Positions 8,535 through 16,971 of a stretch of DNA of 38,999 nucleotides are shown piece after piece. Position 1 is the first letter of the stretch, and every line of letters begins with the position of its first letter. Under the pieces are notes generated by a model, which was given only the letters and a program-made list of their open reading frames with translations, made no database searches and had not been told where the DNA came from. Both the position numbers and the translations under genes were made by a program. This DNA comes from JBFLVQ01 sp040758525 (GTDB taxonomy: Bacteria > Acidobacteriota > Blastocatellia > Chloracidobacteriales > JADJPF01), in the NCBI GenBank assembly GCA_040758525.1, contig JBFLVQ010000013.1, positions 1 through 38,999 on the forward strand, in the 5' to 3' direction.

Positions 8535-8563
8535 TTGCCAGTAGAAATTTCAAATGGTATGGT
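8535..8563 (+). promoter_or_regulatory. Candidate promoter for the TonB-dependent receptor
   Basis: TTGCCA (8535-8540), 17 bases, then TATGGT (8558-8563). Five and four of six bases match consensus. It predicts a leader of about 140 bases before the ATG at 8709, long enough for RNA-level control, but no recognisable riboswitch is visible. Confidence 0.35.
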
Positions 8564-8708
8564 AGTGGCCGAAAATTGTGTCTTGGTTGCGTAATGATGT
8601 CTATGATGCCGAGAGGCGTTGAGCACACAGCTAAGGCACACCCAACCGAAGAAACAGCTCCGCAATCCATAAGTGCTGATCATTTTCGTAAAGAGGAGGA
8701 ACAAAGTC

Positions 8709-11700
8709 ATGAAGAGTTCAGCTAACCAGAGGCGAGGAGCGTCGCTGGTACATTTAGCTGTCTCGACGATCTTGTTGTTAGGCTGCCTATGTCTGCCTAG
8801 CATAGCATGGGCGCAGTCAACAGCAACCGGCGGTCAGATCGTCGGGCAAGTCGAGGACACTTCTGGCGCTGCTATCGCAGGTGCAGAGGTGACAGTTCGT
8901 AACAAAAATACCAATTATACGCGTACCGTCACCACGGACGACGCGGGCCGCTATACTATCCCGCTCGTGCCGACCGGCCCCTACGAGGTAGTATGCAAAG
9001 CCAGTGGTTTTGAACCCAGCGGCCAGGAGATACTAATTACTTTGGGTAGTTCAGTGGGTGCTAACTTCAGCCTCACTGTCGGTGCAACTAGCGATGTTGT
9101 AGAAGTAAGTGCCAGTGCCGGCAGTGAACTAAGCATCGAGCCAACCCGCACCTCCGCACAGTCTGTGATCACCGACCTGCAGATTCGTGAACTACCAGCC
9201 AATGGCCGTCGTTTCCAGGACTTCATTCAGCTTACTCCTACAGTAGCAGTAGAGCCTGAGCGCAACGGCCTCTCTATCTCTGGTCAACGCGGTGTCAATA
9301 ACAATATCAACATTGATGGCGCTGACTACAACCAACCCTTCTTTGGCGGTATACGTGGTGGTGAGCGCGCTGGCTTTGCCTTTACGGTAAGCCAAGAAGC
9401 AATTCAAGAGTTCCAAGTTGCACGTAACACCTTCTCAGCCGAGTTTGGTCGCTCTACCGGTGGGGTAGTAAATGCGATCACCAAGTCGGGTACTAATCAG
9501 TTCCATGGCTCGGTCTTCTATCTATTCCGTAATGAAGACCTCACCGCCAAAGATCCTCTCAATCGCAAACCCCTTGCTAAGCAACAGCAATTTGGTGGTT
9601 CGCTAGGTGGTCCAATCATCAAAGATCGCACCTTCTTCTTCACCGCGCTCGATTTTCAGGATGCCGACGAGCCTATCACAGTGCTCTATACCACCCTAGA
9701 TACTAGGAATGTACGTAATACTCCAGGGGCACAAGCATTGTTAGGGGTTGCTCCTGATAATGTTGGTTTTAGCAAGACCAATGATGCGCAAGCGATCTTG
9801 GGGCGTATAGATCATCGCCTGTTTGGCAACAACAATCTCTCTGCCCGTTTCAACTTCAGCAATAACAAGGGCATCAATGCTACCTCAGCCGGTGGTGGAG
9901 TACAGACCACTACTAACAGCGCGCTCTCCAACAATGGTATTGAGCGCGATCGTACCTACACAACTGTGATACAGTTGACTTCGGTAATCTCAAGCAACTT
10001 GATCAATGAATTTCGCTTCCAGTACTCACGTGAGGAGCGGCCACGTATTAACAATGGTCCTGGTCCAGAAGTGACAGTACTTGAAGGCGGCTCGACCGTT
10101 GCTATCTACGGCCAACGCGCTTTCCTGCCGATCGAGCAGTTTGATGATCGCTATCAGGTTACCAACAATATCTCTGTCATTAAGGGTGCGCATAATACCA
10201 AATTTGGTTTTGACTTCAATCGTGTCTTTGTCGATCAGATCTTTCGCTCTGATGCTGCTGGCGTTTACCGCTTTAACAGTCTTAGTGATTACCTGATGCG
10301 TCGCCCCAGCCAATATCGTCAGTTTGCTGGTAGCGGTGTCTTTCAGGCTTCACAAAAAGAGCTAGCCTTTTATGTACAAGATGAGTGGCGTGTACGGCCA
10401 GGTCTTACCATTACCCCAGGATTCCGTTATGAAGCAGTCTTCAATCCTCAGTACATTACTGCTACTTCAGCACTAACTCGTCCTTCACAAGCTACTACGA
10501 TTCCAGATGACAAGCGTGAATACGCTCCTCGCCTGGGTATTGCTTGGGATGTTCGTAACAATGGCAAGAATGTATTACGATTGGGTGGTGGTCTCTTCTA
10601 TGCACGTACACCATTGCTGCTCTTTAATCAAGCGATCACTAACAATGGTGGTAATCCAGATCTAGGACAGTCGCTTACCTTGAGTGGTTCTGCCATTACC
10701 AGTGCCTTTAGTGCGGTTGGCATCAATCTTGCCAATGCTTCACTAAGTAACCTGCCAATCTTTACACAGTCACAACTTGCTCAGCTCTTCCGCACCAGCA
10801 CAGCTCGTCCGACCGTGGCCTTCTTCGATCCAGAGTTCCGTAATCCACGCGCTACACAGTTCAATGCTGCTTTTGATCATCAACTTATGCCAGGTCTGAT
10901 TGTTGGTGTCGATTTCAGTTATATCAATACAGTTCGTCTAGAGCGTCTGCGAGATATCAATCTGCCTGCTCCAATTGTTGATGCAACCGGTCGCAATATC
11001 TACTCTGGACCGCGTCCCAATAACAAGTTCTTTATTATTCGTTCGCAAGAATCCTCGGCGCGTTCACTCTACCGTGCCCTTACGGTATCGGTTAACTTGC
11101 GTCGTCAGCGTTATGTCTTGGATGCCTACTACACGCTCTCGTCAAACTACTCTGATGATGATAACGAGCGCAATTTTGCTGGTATCCAATATGATGATGT
11201 GAACAATCTGGCGAATGAATACAATTTCTCGCGCTTAGATCAGCGCCATCAATTTACTGCCAATGGTGCAGTGACACTGCCATTCAGCTTCCAGATCTCT
11301 GGGACAATGCGCATTGTCTCGGCCAGACCATTTACTCCTACTGGCGCACCTTTCAAACCTGCGGTAGATAGCCCGGCCGGCATGCCGATCATACCCAGTG
11401 GAGACCTCAATAGGGATTCACAGTTTACCGATCGGCCTATTATTAACGGGCGAGTTAATACCCGTAATACCGAGCGCAATATGAGCCTTTCAGATGTAAG
11501 TCTGAGAGTACAACGCGCTTTCAATATGCCTAGTGAGAAGGGGAAAATTACTGTTTCGTTTGAGATGTTCAACCTCTTCAATTTTGACAATGCTCAACTT
11601 GCTGGTCCTAGTCAGGTCTTTGGACCTGGTTTTGAATTGAAGAGAGATGGTACGCCTGCGCTTCAGAATGGCAAACCAGTTGTCTTAGGACCTTCGCCAA

Positions 11701-11798
11701 ATTTCCGCCAATTGCGTAATAGTAAAGGTCAATATCTCAGCAGTACGTCACTGGGAGATCCTTTCTTAGTACAGCTTGGCGTTCGCTATAGCTTCTAA
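8709..11798 (+). CDS. TonB-dependent outer-membrane receptor, Oar-like, with carboxypeptidase-regulatory N-terminal domain
   Basis: Outer-membrane transporter of 1,029 aa. Residues 1-35 are a signal peptide (AWA cleavage before Gln36). About 41-125 is a carboxypeptidase-regulatory-like beta-sandwich (GQIVGQVEDTSGAAIAGAEV...DDAGRY). About 150-260 is the plug (RELPANGRR, INIDGADYNQPFFGG, FGRSTGGVVNAITKSGTN). The rest is barrel, ending in the outer-membrane signature VRYSF with terminal Phe. An in-frame GTG at 8673 exists, but AGGAGG (8694-8699) lies nine bases before the ATG at 8709. Such receptors are greatly expanded in Acidobacteriota. No SusD-like or transporter partner is adjacent, so the cargo is unknown. 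Confidence 0.93.
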   Translation: MKSSANQRRGASLVHLAVSTILLLGCLCLPSIAWAQSTATGGQIVGQVEDTSGAAIAGAEVTVRNKNTNYTRTVTTDDAGRYTIPLVPTGPYEVVCKASGFEPSGQEILITLGSSVGANFSLTVGATSDVVEVSASAGSELSIEPTRTSAQSVITDLQIRELPANGRRFQDFIQLTPTVAVEPERNGLSISGQRGVNNNINIDGADYNQPFFGGIRGGERAGFAFTVSQEAIQEFQVARNTFSAEFGRSTGGVVNAITKSGTNQFHGSVFYLFRNEDLTAKDPLNRKPLAKQQQFGGSLGGPIIKDRTFFFTALDFQDADEPITVLYTTLDTRNVRNTPGAQALLGVAPDNVGFSKTNDAQAILGRIDHRLFGNNNLSARFNFSNNKGINATSAGGGVQTTTNSALSNNGIERDRTYTTVIQLTSVISSNLINEFRFQYSREERPRINNGPGPEVTVLEGGSTVAIYGQRAFLPIEQFDDRYQVTNNISVIKGAHNTKFGFDFNRVFVDQIFRSDAAGVYRFNSLSDYLMRRPSQYRQFAGSGVFQASQKELAFYVQDEWRVRPGLTITPGFRYEAVFNPQYITATSALTRPSQATTIPDDKREYAPRLGIAWDVRNNGKNVLRLGGGLFYARTPLLLFNQAITNNGGNPDLGQSLTLSGSAITSAFSAVGINLANASLSNLPIFTQSQLAQLFRTSTARPTVAFFDPEFRNPRATQFNAAFDHQLMPGLIVGVDFSYINTVRLERLRDINLPAPIVDATGRNIYSGPRPNNKFFIIRSQESSARSLYRALTVSVNLRRQRYVLDAYYTLSSNYSDDDNERNFAGIQYDDVNNLANEYNFSRLDQRHQFTANGAVTLPFSFQISGTMRIVSARPFTPTGAPFKPAVDSPAGMPIIPSGDLNRDSQFTDRPIINGRVNTRNTERNMSLSDVSLRVQRAFNMPSEKGKITVSFEMFNLFNFDNAQLAGPSQVFGPGFELKRDGTPALQNGKPVVLGPSPNFRQLRNSKGQYLSSTSLGDPFLVQLGVRYSF

Positions 11799-11812
11799 GC
11801 CTCTTTTCCAGA

Positions 11813-11839
11813 AGTTCCGGGCTTTTATAGCCCGGAACT
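11813..11839 (+). terminator. Terminator-like hairpin after the TonB receptor
   Basis: A perfect 10-bp GC-rich stem (arms 11813-11822 and 11830-11839) with a 7-base T/A loop starts 14 bases after the receptor stop. It is not followed by a clear T run, so it may act as a transcript end or stabiliser. Confidence 0.55.
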
Positions 11840-11943
11840 CTCAAAGCTTCCCTCTGAGCCTGCTTTGTCTTATACTCTCCCCTACTACCCAATATTTTTA
11901 ATTTGCGGGAATGCAAACTTTTCTGCGCTATAAGAGGATATTT

Positions 11944-12573
11944 ATGACAGCCGTAATATCTGAGTTTTCCTGGACGGAGCGGGAACTCAGAATCTTTTCT
12001 ATGGAAGATTTTGCCGGGCGTATGACAGAGATACGTGCACAGATACAGCCAAAACTACGCGCCATTGGCGAGCGTCTACGTGAGCCAATGAATCAACTTT
12101 GTGGTCAACCCTGTTATCCACATGTTGCTAAGCATCTGCGCCGTACCGTCAATCCACCGCCAGAGACTTGGGTTGCTTTTAGCCCTTCTCCACGCGGTTA
12201 TAAACAGTATTGCCATTATGCCTTTGTCGTTAGTTTAGGAGGAGTACATGCACGTATTATTGTTAACTCGGAAGCTCCCGATCGTATTCAACAGGCAGAA
12301 AGATTACGACACTCGACTGGTAATCTGATGGGTACTTTTCAAGCCGTACATTTACGTTGTTATGAACCTTGGGATTGTCAAGGTCTACCAGTTCTTGTTG
12401 ATCATAGCGAGAAATTTTGGCAACAGTGTGCAGATCGACTCTCGCTTAAAACTGGTGGACTCGATCTAGGGATAGGGTTTGCAGGACGCGAACTCACTAC
12501 ACTTACTGAGGCCAAACTGATCGTTGCCTTCGAGCAGTTACAACCTCTTTATCGCGTACTGATAAAACAGTAG
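11944..12573 (+). CDS. DUF1054 (YktB-like) protein
   Basis: Conserved protein of unknown biochemical role, known mainly from Bacilli as YktB. The match is the block HVAKHLRRTVNPPPETWVAF (60-79) followed by PRGYK (83-87), very close to the YktB signature. MEDFAGRM near residue 20 and IQPKLRAIGE (34-43) also fit the family start. GAGG at 11934-11937 lies six bases before the ATG at 11944, so the upstream ATG at 11911 is not preferred. The 209 aa length is usual. It leads a plus-strand run in which acyl-CoA synthetase follows after 24 bases. No catalytic residues are evident. Confidence 0.8.
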   Translation: MTAVISEFSWTERELRIFSMEDFAGRMTEIRAQIQPKLRAIGERLREPMNQLCGQPCYPHVAKHLRRTVNPPPETWVAFSPSPRGYKQYCHYAFVVSLGGVHARIIVNSEAPDRIQQAERLRHSTGNLMGTFQAVHLRCYEPWDCQGLPVLVDHSEKFWQQCADRLSLKTGGLDLGIGFAGRELTTLTEAKLIVAFEQLQPLYRVLIKQ

Positions 12574-12597
12574 CAGTACGCAAGGGAAAGAACTTCT

Positions 12598-14214
12598 ATG
12601 GATGGACTGATGATGAATACGCCGCTGACAGTCCATATGATTCTGGAGCGCGCGTATCGATTTTTTGGGAAAAAGGAGATCGTTACACGTCAGATAGGCG
12701 GGCTGCATCGTTATACCTATAATGATTTCTACCATCGTACCCTACGATTGGCAGCAGTATTGCGAAGCTTAGGGATAAAGCCAGGCGATCGGGTGGCAAC
12801 CTTTGCTTGGAATAGCTACCGCCATATGGAACTCTATTTTGCTATTCCTTGTTTGGGTGCCGTACTGCATACAGTCAACATAAGATTATCGCCTGATCAG
12901 TTGATCTATATCATCAATCATGCAGAAGATCAGGTACTCTTCTTTGATCTATCACTCTTACCCATCATTAAGCAGATTCGTACAAAATTAAAGACCGTAC
13001 GCCATTTTGTTGTATTGCATGACTGCTCTATTGAAGATGAAGAGAGCCTAGTTTATGAAAGGCTGCTTAATGAAGCCCCTACTGATTTTACTTTCCCGAA
13101 GGTGAAAGAGGATATGGCAGCAGGTCTCTGCTATACTTCTGGCACGACCGGCAATCCCAAAGGAGTGCTCTATTCACATCGATCAATCTATCTACATTCA
13201 ATGGCTGTAGCAATGGTTGATACATTAGCGATCTGTGAGCGTGATGTGATTATGCCAGTAGTACCTATGTTTCATGCCAATGCCTGGGGACTACCATTTG
13301 CCGCCACTATGATAGGTGCTACTCAAGTACTACCAGCCTCTTTCTTACAGCCTCACGATCTATTATTGCTAATTCAACAGGAGCGTGTCACGGTCACTGC
13401 TGGTGTGCCTACGATCTGGATTGGAATAATGGGCCTGTTGGAAAAAGAGCAGTTTGATCTAAGCAGTCTACGTATGATGGTTGTAGGCGGCTCGGCGGTA
13501 CCAGCCTCGATGATAGAGTTTTTTGACTCTAACTATAATATTCCCATAGTACATGCTTGGGGTATGACCGAAACTAGTCCACTCGGCGCCGTCTCACGTG
13601 TAAAGAGTTATTTAAATCTATTGAGCAGTGATGAGCAGCTTGCTATACGCATCAAACAAGGAATACCAGTCGCTGGGGTTGAGGTGCGTGTAGTAGATGA
13701 AGCTGGCAATCCACTACCTTGGGATGGAAAAAGCCGTGGTGAGTTACAAGTGCGAGGGCCCTGGGTCGCGCGTGCTTACTTCAATACCGATGAACGTGCA
13801 GAAGCTTTTCAAAATGGCTGGTTCTCTACCGGCGATGTCGTTACAATTGATACAGAAGGCTATATTGCTATTGCTGATCGTACTAAAGATTTGATCAAGA
13901 GTGGCGGCGAATGGATATCGAGTGTTGATCTAGAGAACGCGTTGCTCTCTTATCCCAAGATTCAGGAGGCGGCAGTAATCGCTGTGCGGCATGAAAAGTG
14001 GGTAGAGCGACCGCTTGCCTGTGTAGTATCTAAGCCGGAATTCCGTAATCAGCTAAGCAGTGCTGAAGTGATTGAGTACTTGCGTGGCAAGTTTGCATCT
14101 TGGTGTTTACCCGACGAGATAGTCTTTATCAATGAGATTCCCAAGACTAGTGTCGGCAAATTTGACAAGAAGCGACTGCGAGAACAATATCGTGATTTTC
14201 AGTGGTCGCAATAG
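12598..14214 (+). CDS. Acyl-CoA synthetase (AMP-forming), medium/long-chain fatty-acid-CoA ligase type
   Basis: Activates a carboxylic acid, probably a fatty acid, with ATP and CoA. ANL-superfamily motifs in order: YTSGTTGNPKG (179-189), HAWGMTETSP, STGDVVTID, DRTKDLIKSGGEW, and the C-terminal catalytic Lys521 in TSVGKFDK. The 538 aa length and the TETSPLG region match medium/long-chain ligases rather than acetyl-CoA synthetase. The start has AAGGGAAAGAA upstream with somewhat wide spacing, and in-frame ATGs at 12610 and 12613 are possible alternatives. Its stop codon lies inside the first copy of a 12-base tandem repeat that also carries the next gene's ribosome binding site. Pairing with an aldehyde dehydrogenase downstream suggests fatty acyl or aldehyde metabolism. 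Confidence 0.9.
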   Translation: MDGLMMNTPLTVHMILERAYRFFGKKEIVTRQIGGLHRYTYNDFYHRTLRLAAVLRSLGIKPGDRVATFAWNSYRHMELYFAIPCLGAVLHTVNIRLSPDQLIYIINHAEDQVLFFDLSLLPIIKQIRTKLKTVRHFVVLHDCSIEDEESLVYERLLNEAPTDFTFPKVKEDMAAGLCYTSGTTGNPKGVLYSHRSIYLHSMAVAMVDTLAICERDVIMPVVPMFHANAWGLPFAATMIGATQVLPASFLQPHDLLLLIQQERVTVTAGVPTIWIGIMGLLEKEQFDLSSLRMMVVGGSAVPASMIEFFDSNYNIPIVHAWGMTETSPLGAVSRVKSYLNLLSSDEQLAIRIKQGIPVAGVEVRVVDEAGNPLPWDGKSRGELQVRGPWVARAYFNTDERAEAFQNGWFSTGDVVTIDTEGYIAIADRTKDLIKSGGEWISSVDLENALLSYPKIQEAAVIAVRHEKWVERPLACVVSKPEFRNQLSSAEVIEYLRGKFASWCLPDEIVFINEIPKTSVGKFDKKRLREQYRDFQWSQ

Positions 14215-14232
14215 GAGAACCAATAGGAGAAC
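14209..14232 (+). repeat. Perfect 12-base tandem duplication at a gene junction
   Basis: CAATAGGAGAAC occurs twice back to back (14209-14220 and 14221-14232). The first copy contains the TAG stop of the acyl-CoA synthetase. Both contain AGGAG. The second AGGAG (14225-14229) has the right spacing (8 bases) to the ATG at 14238. Confidence 0.9.
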
Positions 14233-14237
14233 AAGGC

Positions 14238-15521
14238 ATGACGATAAGGACCGACGAGATCTCGTCGCTTCCTCTGGAAACGATCACTGAACATAGTGAA
14301 AAAATACTAAAGGAGATTCAGGATTTAGTTGAACAGCTCAAAGTGCCTGGGCTTGAACCCGATCGTTACCGAGAAATGATTCAACGTGTTTCGCTACTGA
14401 GCGTAGAGGTAACACAGTTTCTGATGTGTCGGCTGCGCACACATTTGCGCTTGAGCCTACATTATCCGATCTGTGTAGTAGGCACAGACGCAGGTGGCGC
14501 ACCATTCACTGTTACTACGGTGACAGAGAACCTCAGTCAGGGTGGTGCCTGTATCACCCTCAATTGTGAAATAAAGCCAGGCCAGCCGCTGATACTATTT
14601 GCGCAAGGCTATCCAGAGCGAGGAATAGTAGGTGCATTGGTACGCTGGGTCTTAGCACAAAACTCCCAATGGCGTGTGGGCATAGAATTCTTTGCCGCAC
14701 TTAAGGAGCCACTTCTCGAATTGGCGCCGGTCGCAGTCGATATGTACATGGAGAGAGGTGCGATGGCAGAGAGAAAGGCGGATACATCTTGTGAACTCAA
14801 TTTTCACAAGATGGGCTTTGCCCATCTCTTTGTACATGATTTGAAAGGTCCATTAGCTGCGATTCAAGGTTCATTAGAGACGCTGGGCTTGATATTACAA
14901 AGGTATAGTATACAAGACCAAGCAATCGATCAGTTGCTTGCTGCGGGCGCAGATAGTTGCCAGACAATTTTACGTCTAGTTAACGATCTACTTGATCTAG
15001 CTAAATTCGACAGCCAAGGAATAATGGTGCAGCGTCAGCCATTGAAGATCGCCAATATAACTCAGGCTGCCATTACTGAAGTGAATACACTTGCGCTACA
15101 GAAGCAGATTGTACTCACAGAGAATGTCTCACCAGATCTGCCAATAGTTTTTGGTGATAGCAAGCTACTGATACGTGCACTAGTGAATCTACTCACCAAT
15201 GCTGTTAAATTTACTGATAGCAATGGGCGAGTAGAACTTGATGCCAATCTAGTAGCAGGCCGACAGGTTGATAGAGGCCGTAATTTCCTGGTTCTTAGTG
15301 TTACAGATACTGGTGAAGGAATGGCGCCCGAAGATGTCCCTTATGCCTTTGATCTATATTGGCAATCAGCGGCTGGACAGGCACGCGGAGGCGGTAATGG
15401 TATAGGTCTGGCTATGGTCAAACGTATTGCCGCAGCACATGGTGGTAATGTCTCTGTGCGCAGTAATCTAGGGATCGGCAGTACTTTCTCAATTATCTTG
15501 CCGGTGCAGCAAGAGGCTTAA
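14238..15521 (+). CDS. PilZ domain-histidine kinase fusion
   Basis: Soluble sensor kinase of 427 aa with no membrane segment. Residues about 65-165 form a PilZ domain with both c-di-GMP contacts: RxxxR (Arg67-Arg71) and NxSxxG (Asn98, Ser100, Gly103). Residues about 192-260 are the HisKA dimerisation domain with phospho-acceptor His200 in VHDLKGPL. The ATPase domain follows with N box (LVNLLTNAVKFT), G1 (DTGEGM) and G2 (GGNGIGLAM). A GTG at 14202 overlaps the previous gene, but AGGAG supports ATG 14238. No response regulator is adjacent, so the phosphotransfer partner is elsewhere. The fusion implies that c-di-GMP controls phosphorylation. That is inference from domain content. Confidence 0.88.
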   Translation: MTIRTDEISSLPLETITEHSEKILKEIQDLVEQLKVPGLEPDRYREMIQRVSLLSVEVTQFLMCRLRTHLRLSLHYPICVVGTDAGGAPFTVTTVTENLSQGGACITLNCEIKPGQPLILFAQGYPERGIVGALVRWVLAQNSQWRVGIEFFAALKEPLLELAPVAVDMYMERGAMAERKADTSCELNFHKMGFAHLFVHDLKGPLAAIQGSLETLGLILQRYSIQDQAIDQLLAAGADSCQTILRLVNDLLDLAKFDSQGIMVQRQPLKIANITQAAITEVNTLALQKQIVLTENVSPDLPIVFGDSKLLIRALVNLLTNAVKFTDSNGRVELDANLVAGRQVDRGRNFLVLSVTDTGEGMAPEDVPYAFDLYWQSAAGQARGGGNGIGLAMVKRIAAAHGGNVSVRSNLGIGSTFSIILPVQQEA

Positions 15522-15539
15522 GTAGACGGTGAAAAAATA

Positions 15540-16964
15540 ATGATCCAAGACTATCCATTACTCATTGGCGGGGAATGGCAAAGTAGTGATGAGCGGATCG
15601 AGATTAGATCCCCTTACACTAAAGAGACGGTTGGCACAACCTATCTTGCTACTGCTGAGCAGATTGATACAGCAATCTTGGCAGCAAAAGAATCTTTTCA
15701 ACATATGTCTACGTTACCTAGTTATAAGCGCGCCGAGATTCTGCTACAAACAGCCAACGAGATCAAAACACGTAGTGAAGAATTAGCGCGCTTAATTGCT
15801 GCTGAGGCGGGCAAGCCGCTTAAAATCGCTCGAACTGAAGTCTCCAGAGCTATTATTACCTTCACAATAGCAGCAGAAGAGAGTAAACGATGGGGTGGAG
15901 AGTTATTGCCACTCGATTTAGAACCGGCTTCAGAAGGACGCATTGCGCTAGTACGACGTTTTCCCATAGGTCCAATTGCTGCTATTACGCCTTTTAATTT
16001 TCCCCTTAATCTGGTTGCCCACAAACTTGCTCCTGCCTGTGCAACAGGTAATACAGTAGTACTTAAGCCAGCTCCACAGACACCGCTTACTGCGCTTACA
16101 CTGGCCGATATTTTGGTGCGTGCAGGCTGGCCTGAGGGTGCTTTAAGCGTGTTGCTAGCTCGTAATGAAGATGCCACCCCGCTAGTAAGCGATCCACGCT
16201 TAAAGATGCTCTCATTTACAGGTAGTGCCACGGTTGGTTGGCAACTTAAGAAGATCGCTGCAGATCGACGTGTAGTATTAGAATTGGGTGGTAATGCCGG
16301 CGTTGCTATACATTCAGATACAGATCTACATTGGGCCGCCGCGCGTTGTGCTGTGGGGGGCTTTAGTTATGCTGGCCAGAGCTGTATCTCGGTGCAACGT
16401 ATCTATGTGCACCGGCCTGTCTATGACGAGTTTGTTACACGCTTTCTGACGGCAGTAAATAATCTCAAAGTTGGTGATCCAATGGATGAGACTACCGATG
16501 TTGGGCCAATGATCAGCGAAGCAGAAGCATTACGTATCGAGAATTGGGTATCGGAGGCTTGTAAAAATGGTGCACAATTGCTCTGTGGTAGCCATCGTGT
16601 TGGCTCACTGTTTGAGCCTACGGTGTTGACAGGGGTCTCTCCAGAACAACGTGTGAGTTGTCAGGAAGTCTTTGCTCCTGTGGTTACATTGGATACTTAT
16701 GATGAATTTGAGGAGGCGCTCGCGCTTATTGACAGTTCCGATTATGGGTTGCAAGCAGGAATCTTTACCCGTGACTTGCCGGCGATCTTTCGTGCTTATC
16801 AACAGTTGAAAGTGGGTGGGTTGATTGTTGGTGATATTCCCACCTATAGAGCTGATCATATGCCATATGGTGGTACCAAACAGTCTGGTATTGGACGCGA
16901 AGGAATCAGGTATGCCATGGAAGAGATGACAGAATTGAAAACACTGGTCTTAAAACTTTCCTGA
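15540..16964 (+). CDS. NAD(P)-dependent aldehyde dehydrogenase
   Basis: Oxidises an aldehyde to the acid, in the cytoplasm. Residues of the ALDH superfamily are intact: Asn153 in TPFNFP, Glu248 in LELGGNAG, catalytic Cys282 in GQSCISVQR, the FTGS motif around 225, and EVFAPV near the C-terminus. The 474 aa length is typical and no phosphorylating domain is present. The overall look is of the lactaldehyde/GAPN-like branch, but substrate choice cannot be settled by eye. It starts 18 bases after the PilZ kinase and ends 7 bases before the Ser/Thr kinase. Together with the acyl-CoA synthetase it could convert an aldehyde to acid to acyl-CoA. Confidence 0.9.
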   Translation: MIQDYPLLIGGEWQSSDERIEIRSPYTKETVGTTYLATAEQIDTAILAAKESFQHMSTLPSYKRAEILLQTANEIKTRSEELARLIAAEAGKPLKIARTEVSRAIITFTIAAEESKRWGGELLPLDLEPASEGRIALVRRFPIGPIAAITPFNFPLNLVAHKLAPACATGNTVVLKPAPQTPLTALTLADILVRAGWPEGALSVLLARNEDATPLVSDPRLKMLSFTGSATVGWQLKKIAADRRVVLELGGNAGVAIHSDTDLHWAAARCAVGGFSYAGQSCISVQRIYVHRPVYDEFVTRFLTAVNNLKVGDPMDETTDVGPMISEAEALRIENWVSEACKNGAQLLCGSHRVGSLFEPTVLTGVSPEQRVSCQEVFAPVVTLDTYDEFEEALALIDSSDYGLQAGIFTRDLPAIFRAYQQLKVGGLIVGDIPTYRADHMPYGGTKQSGIGREGIRYAMEEMTELKTLVLKLS

Positions 16965-16971
16965 CCTATCG

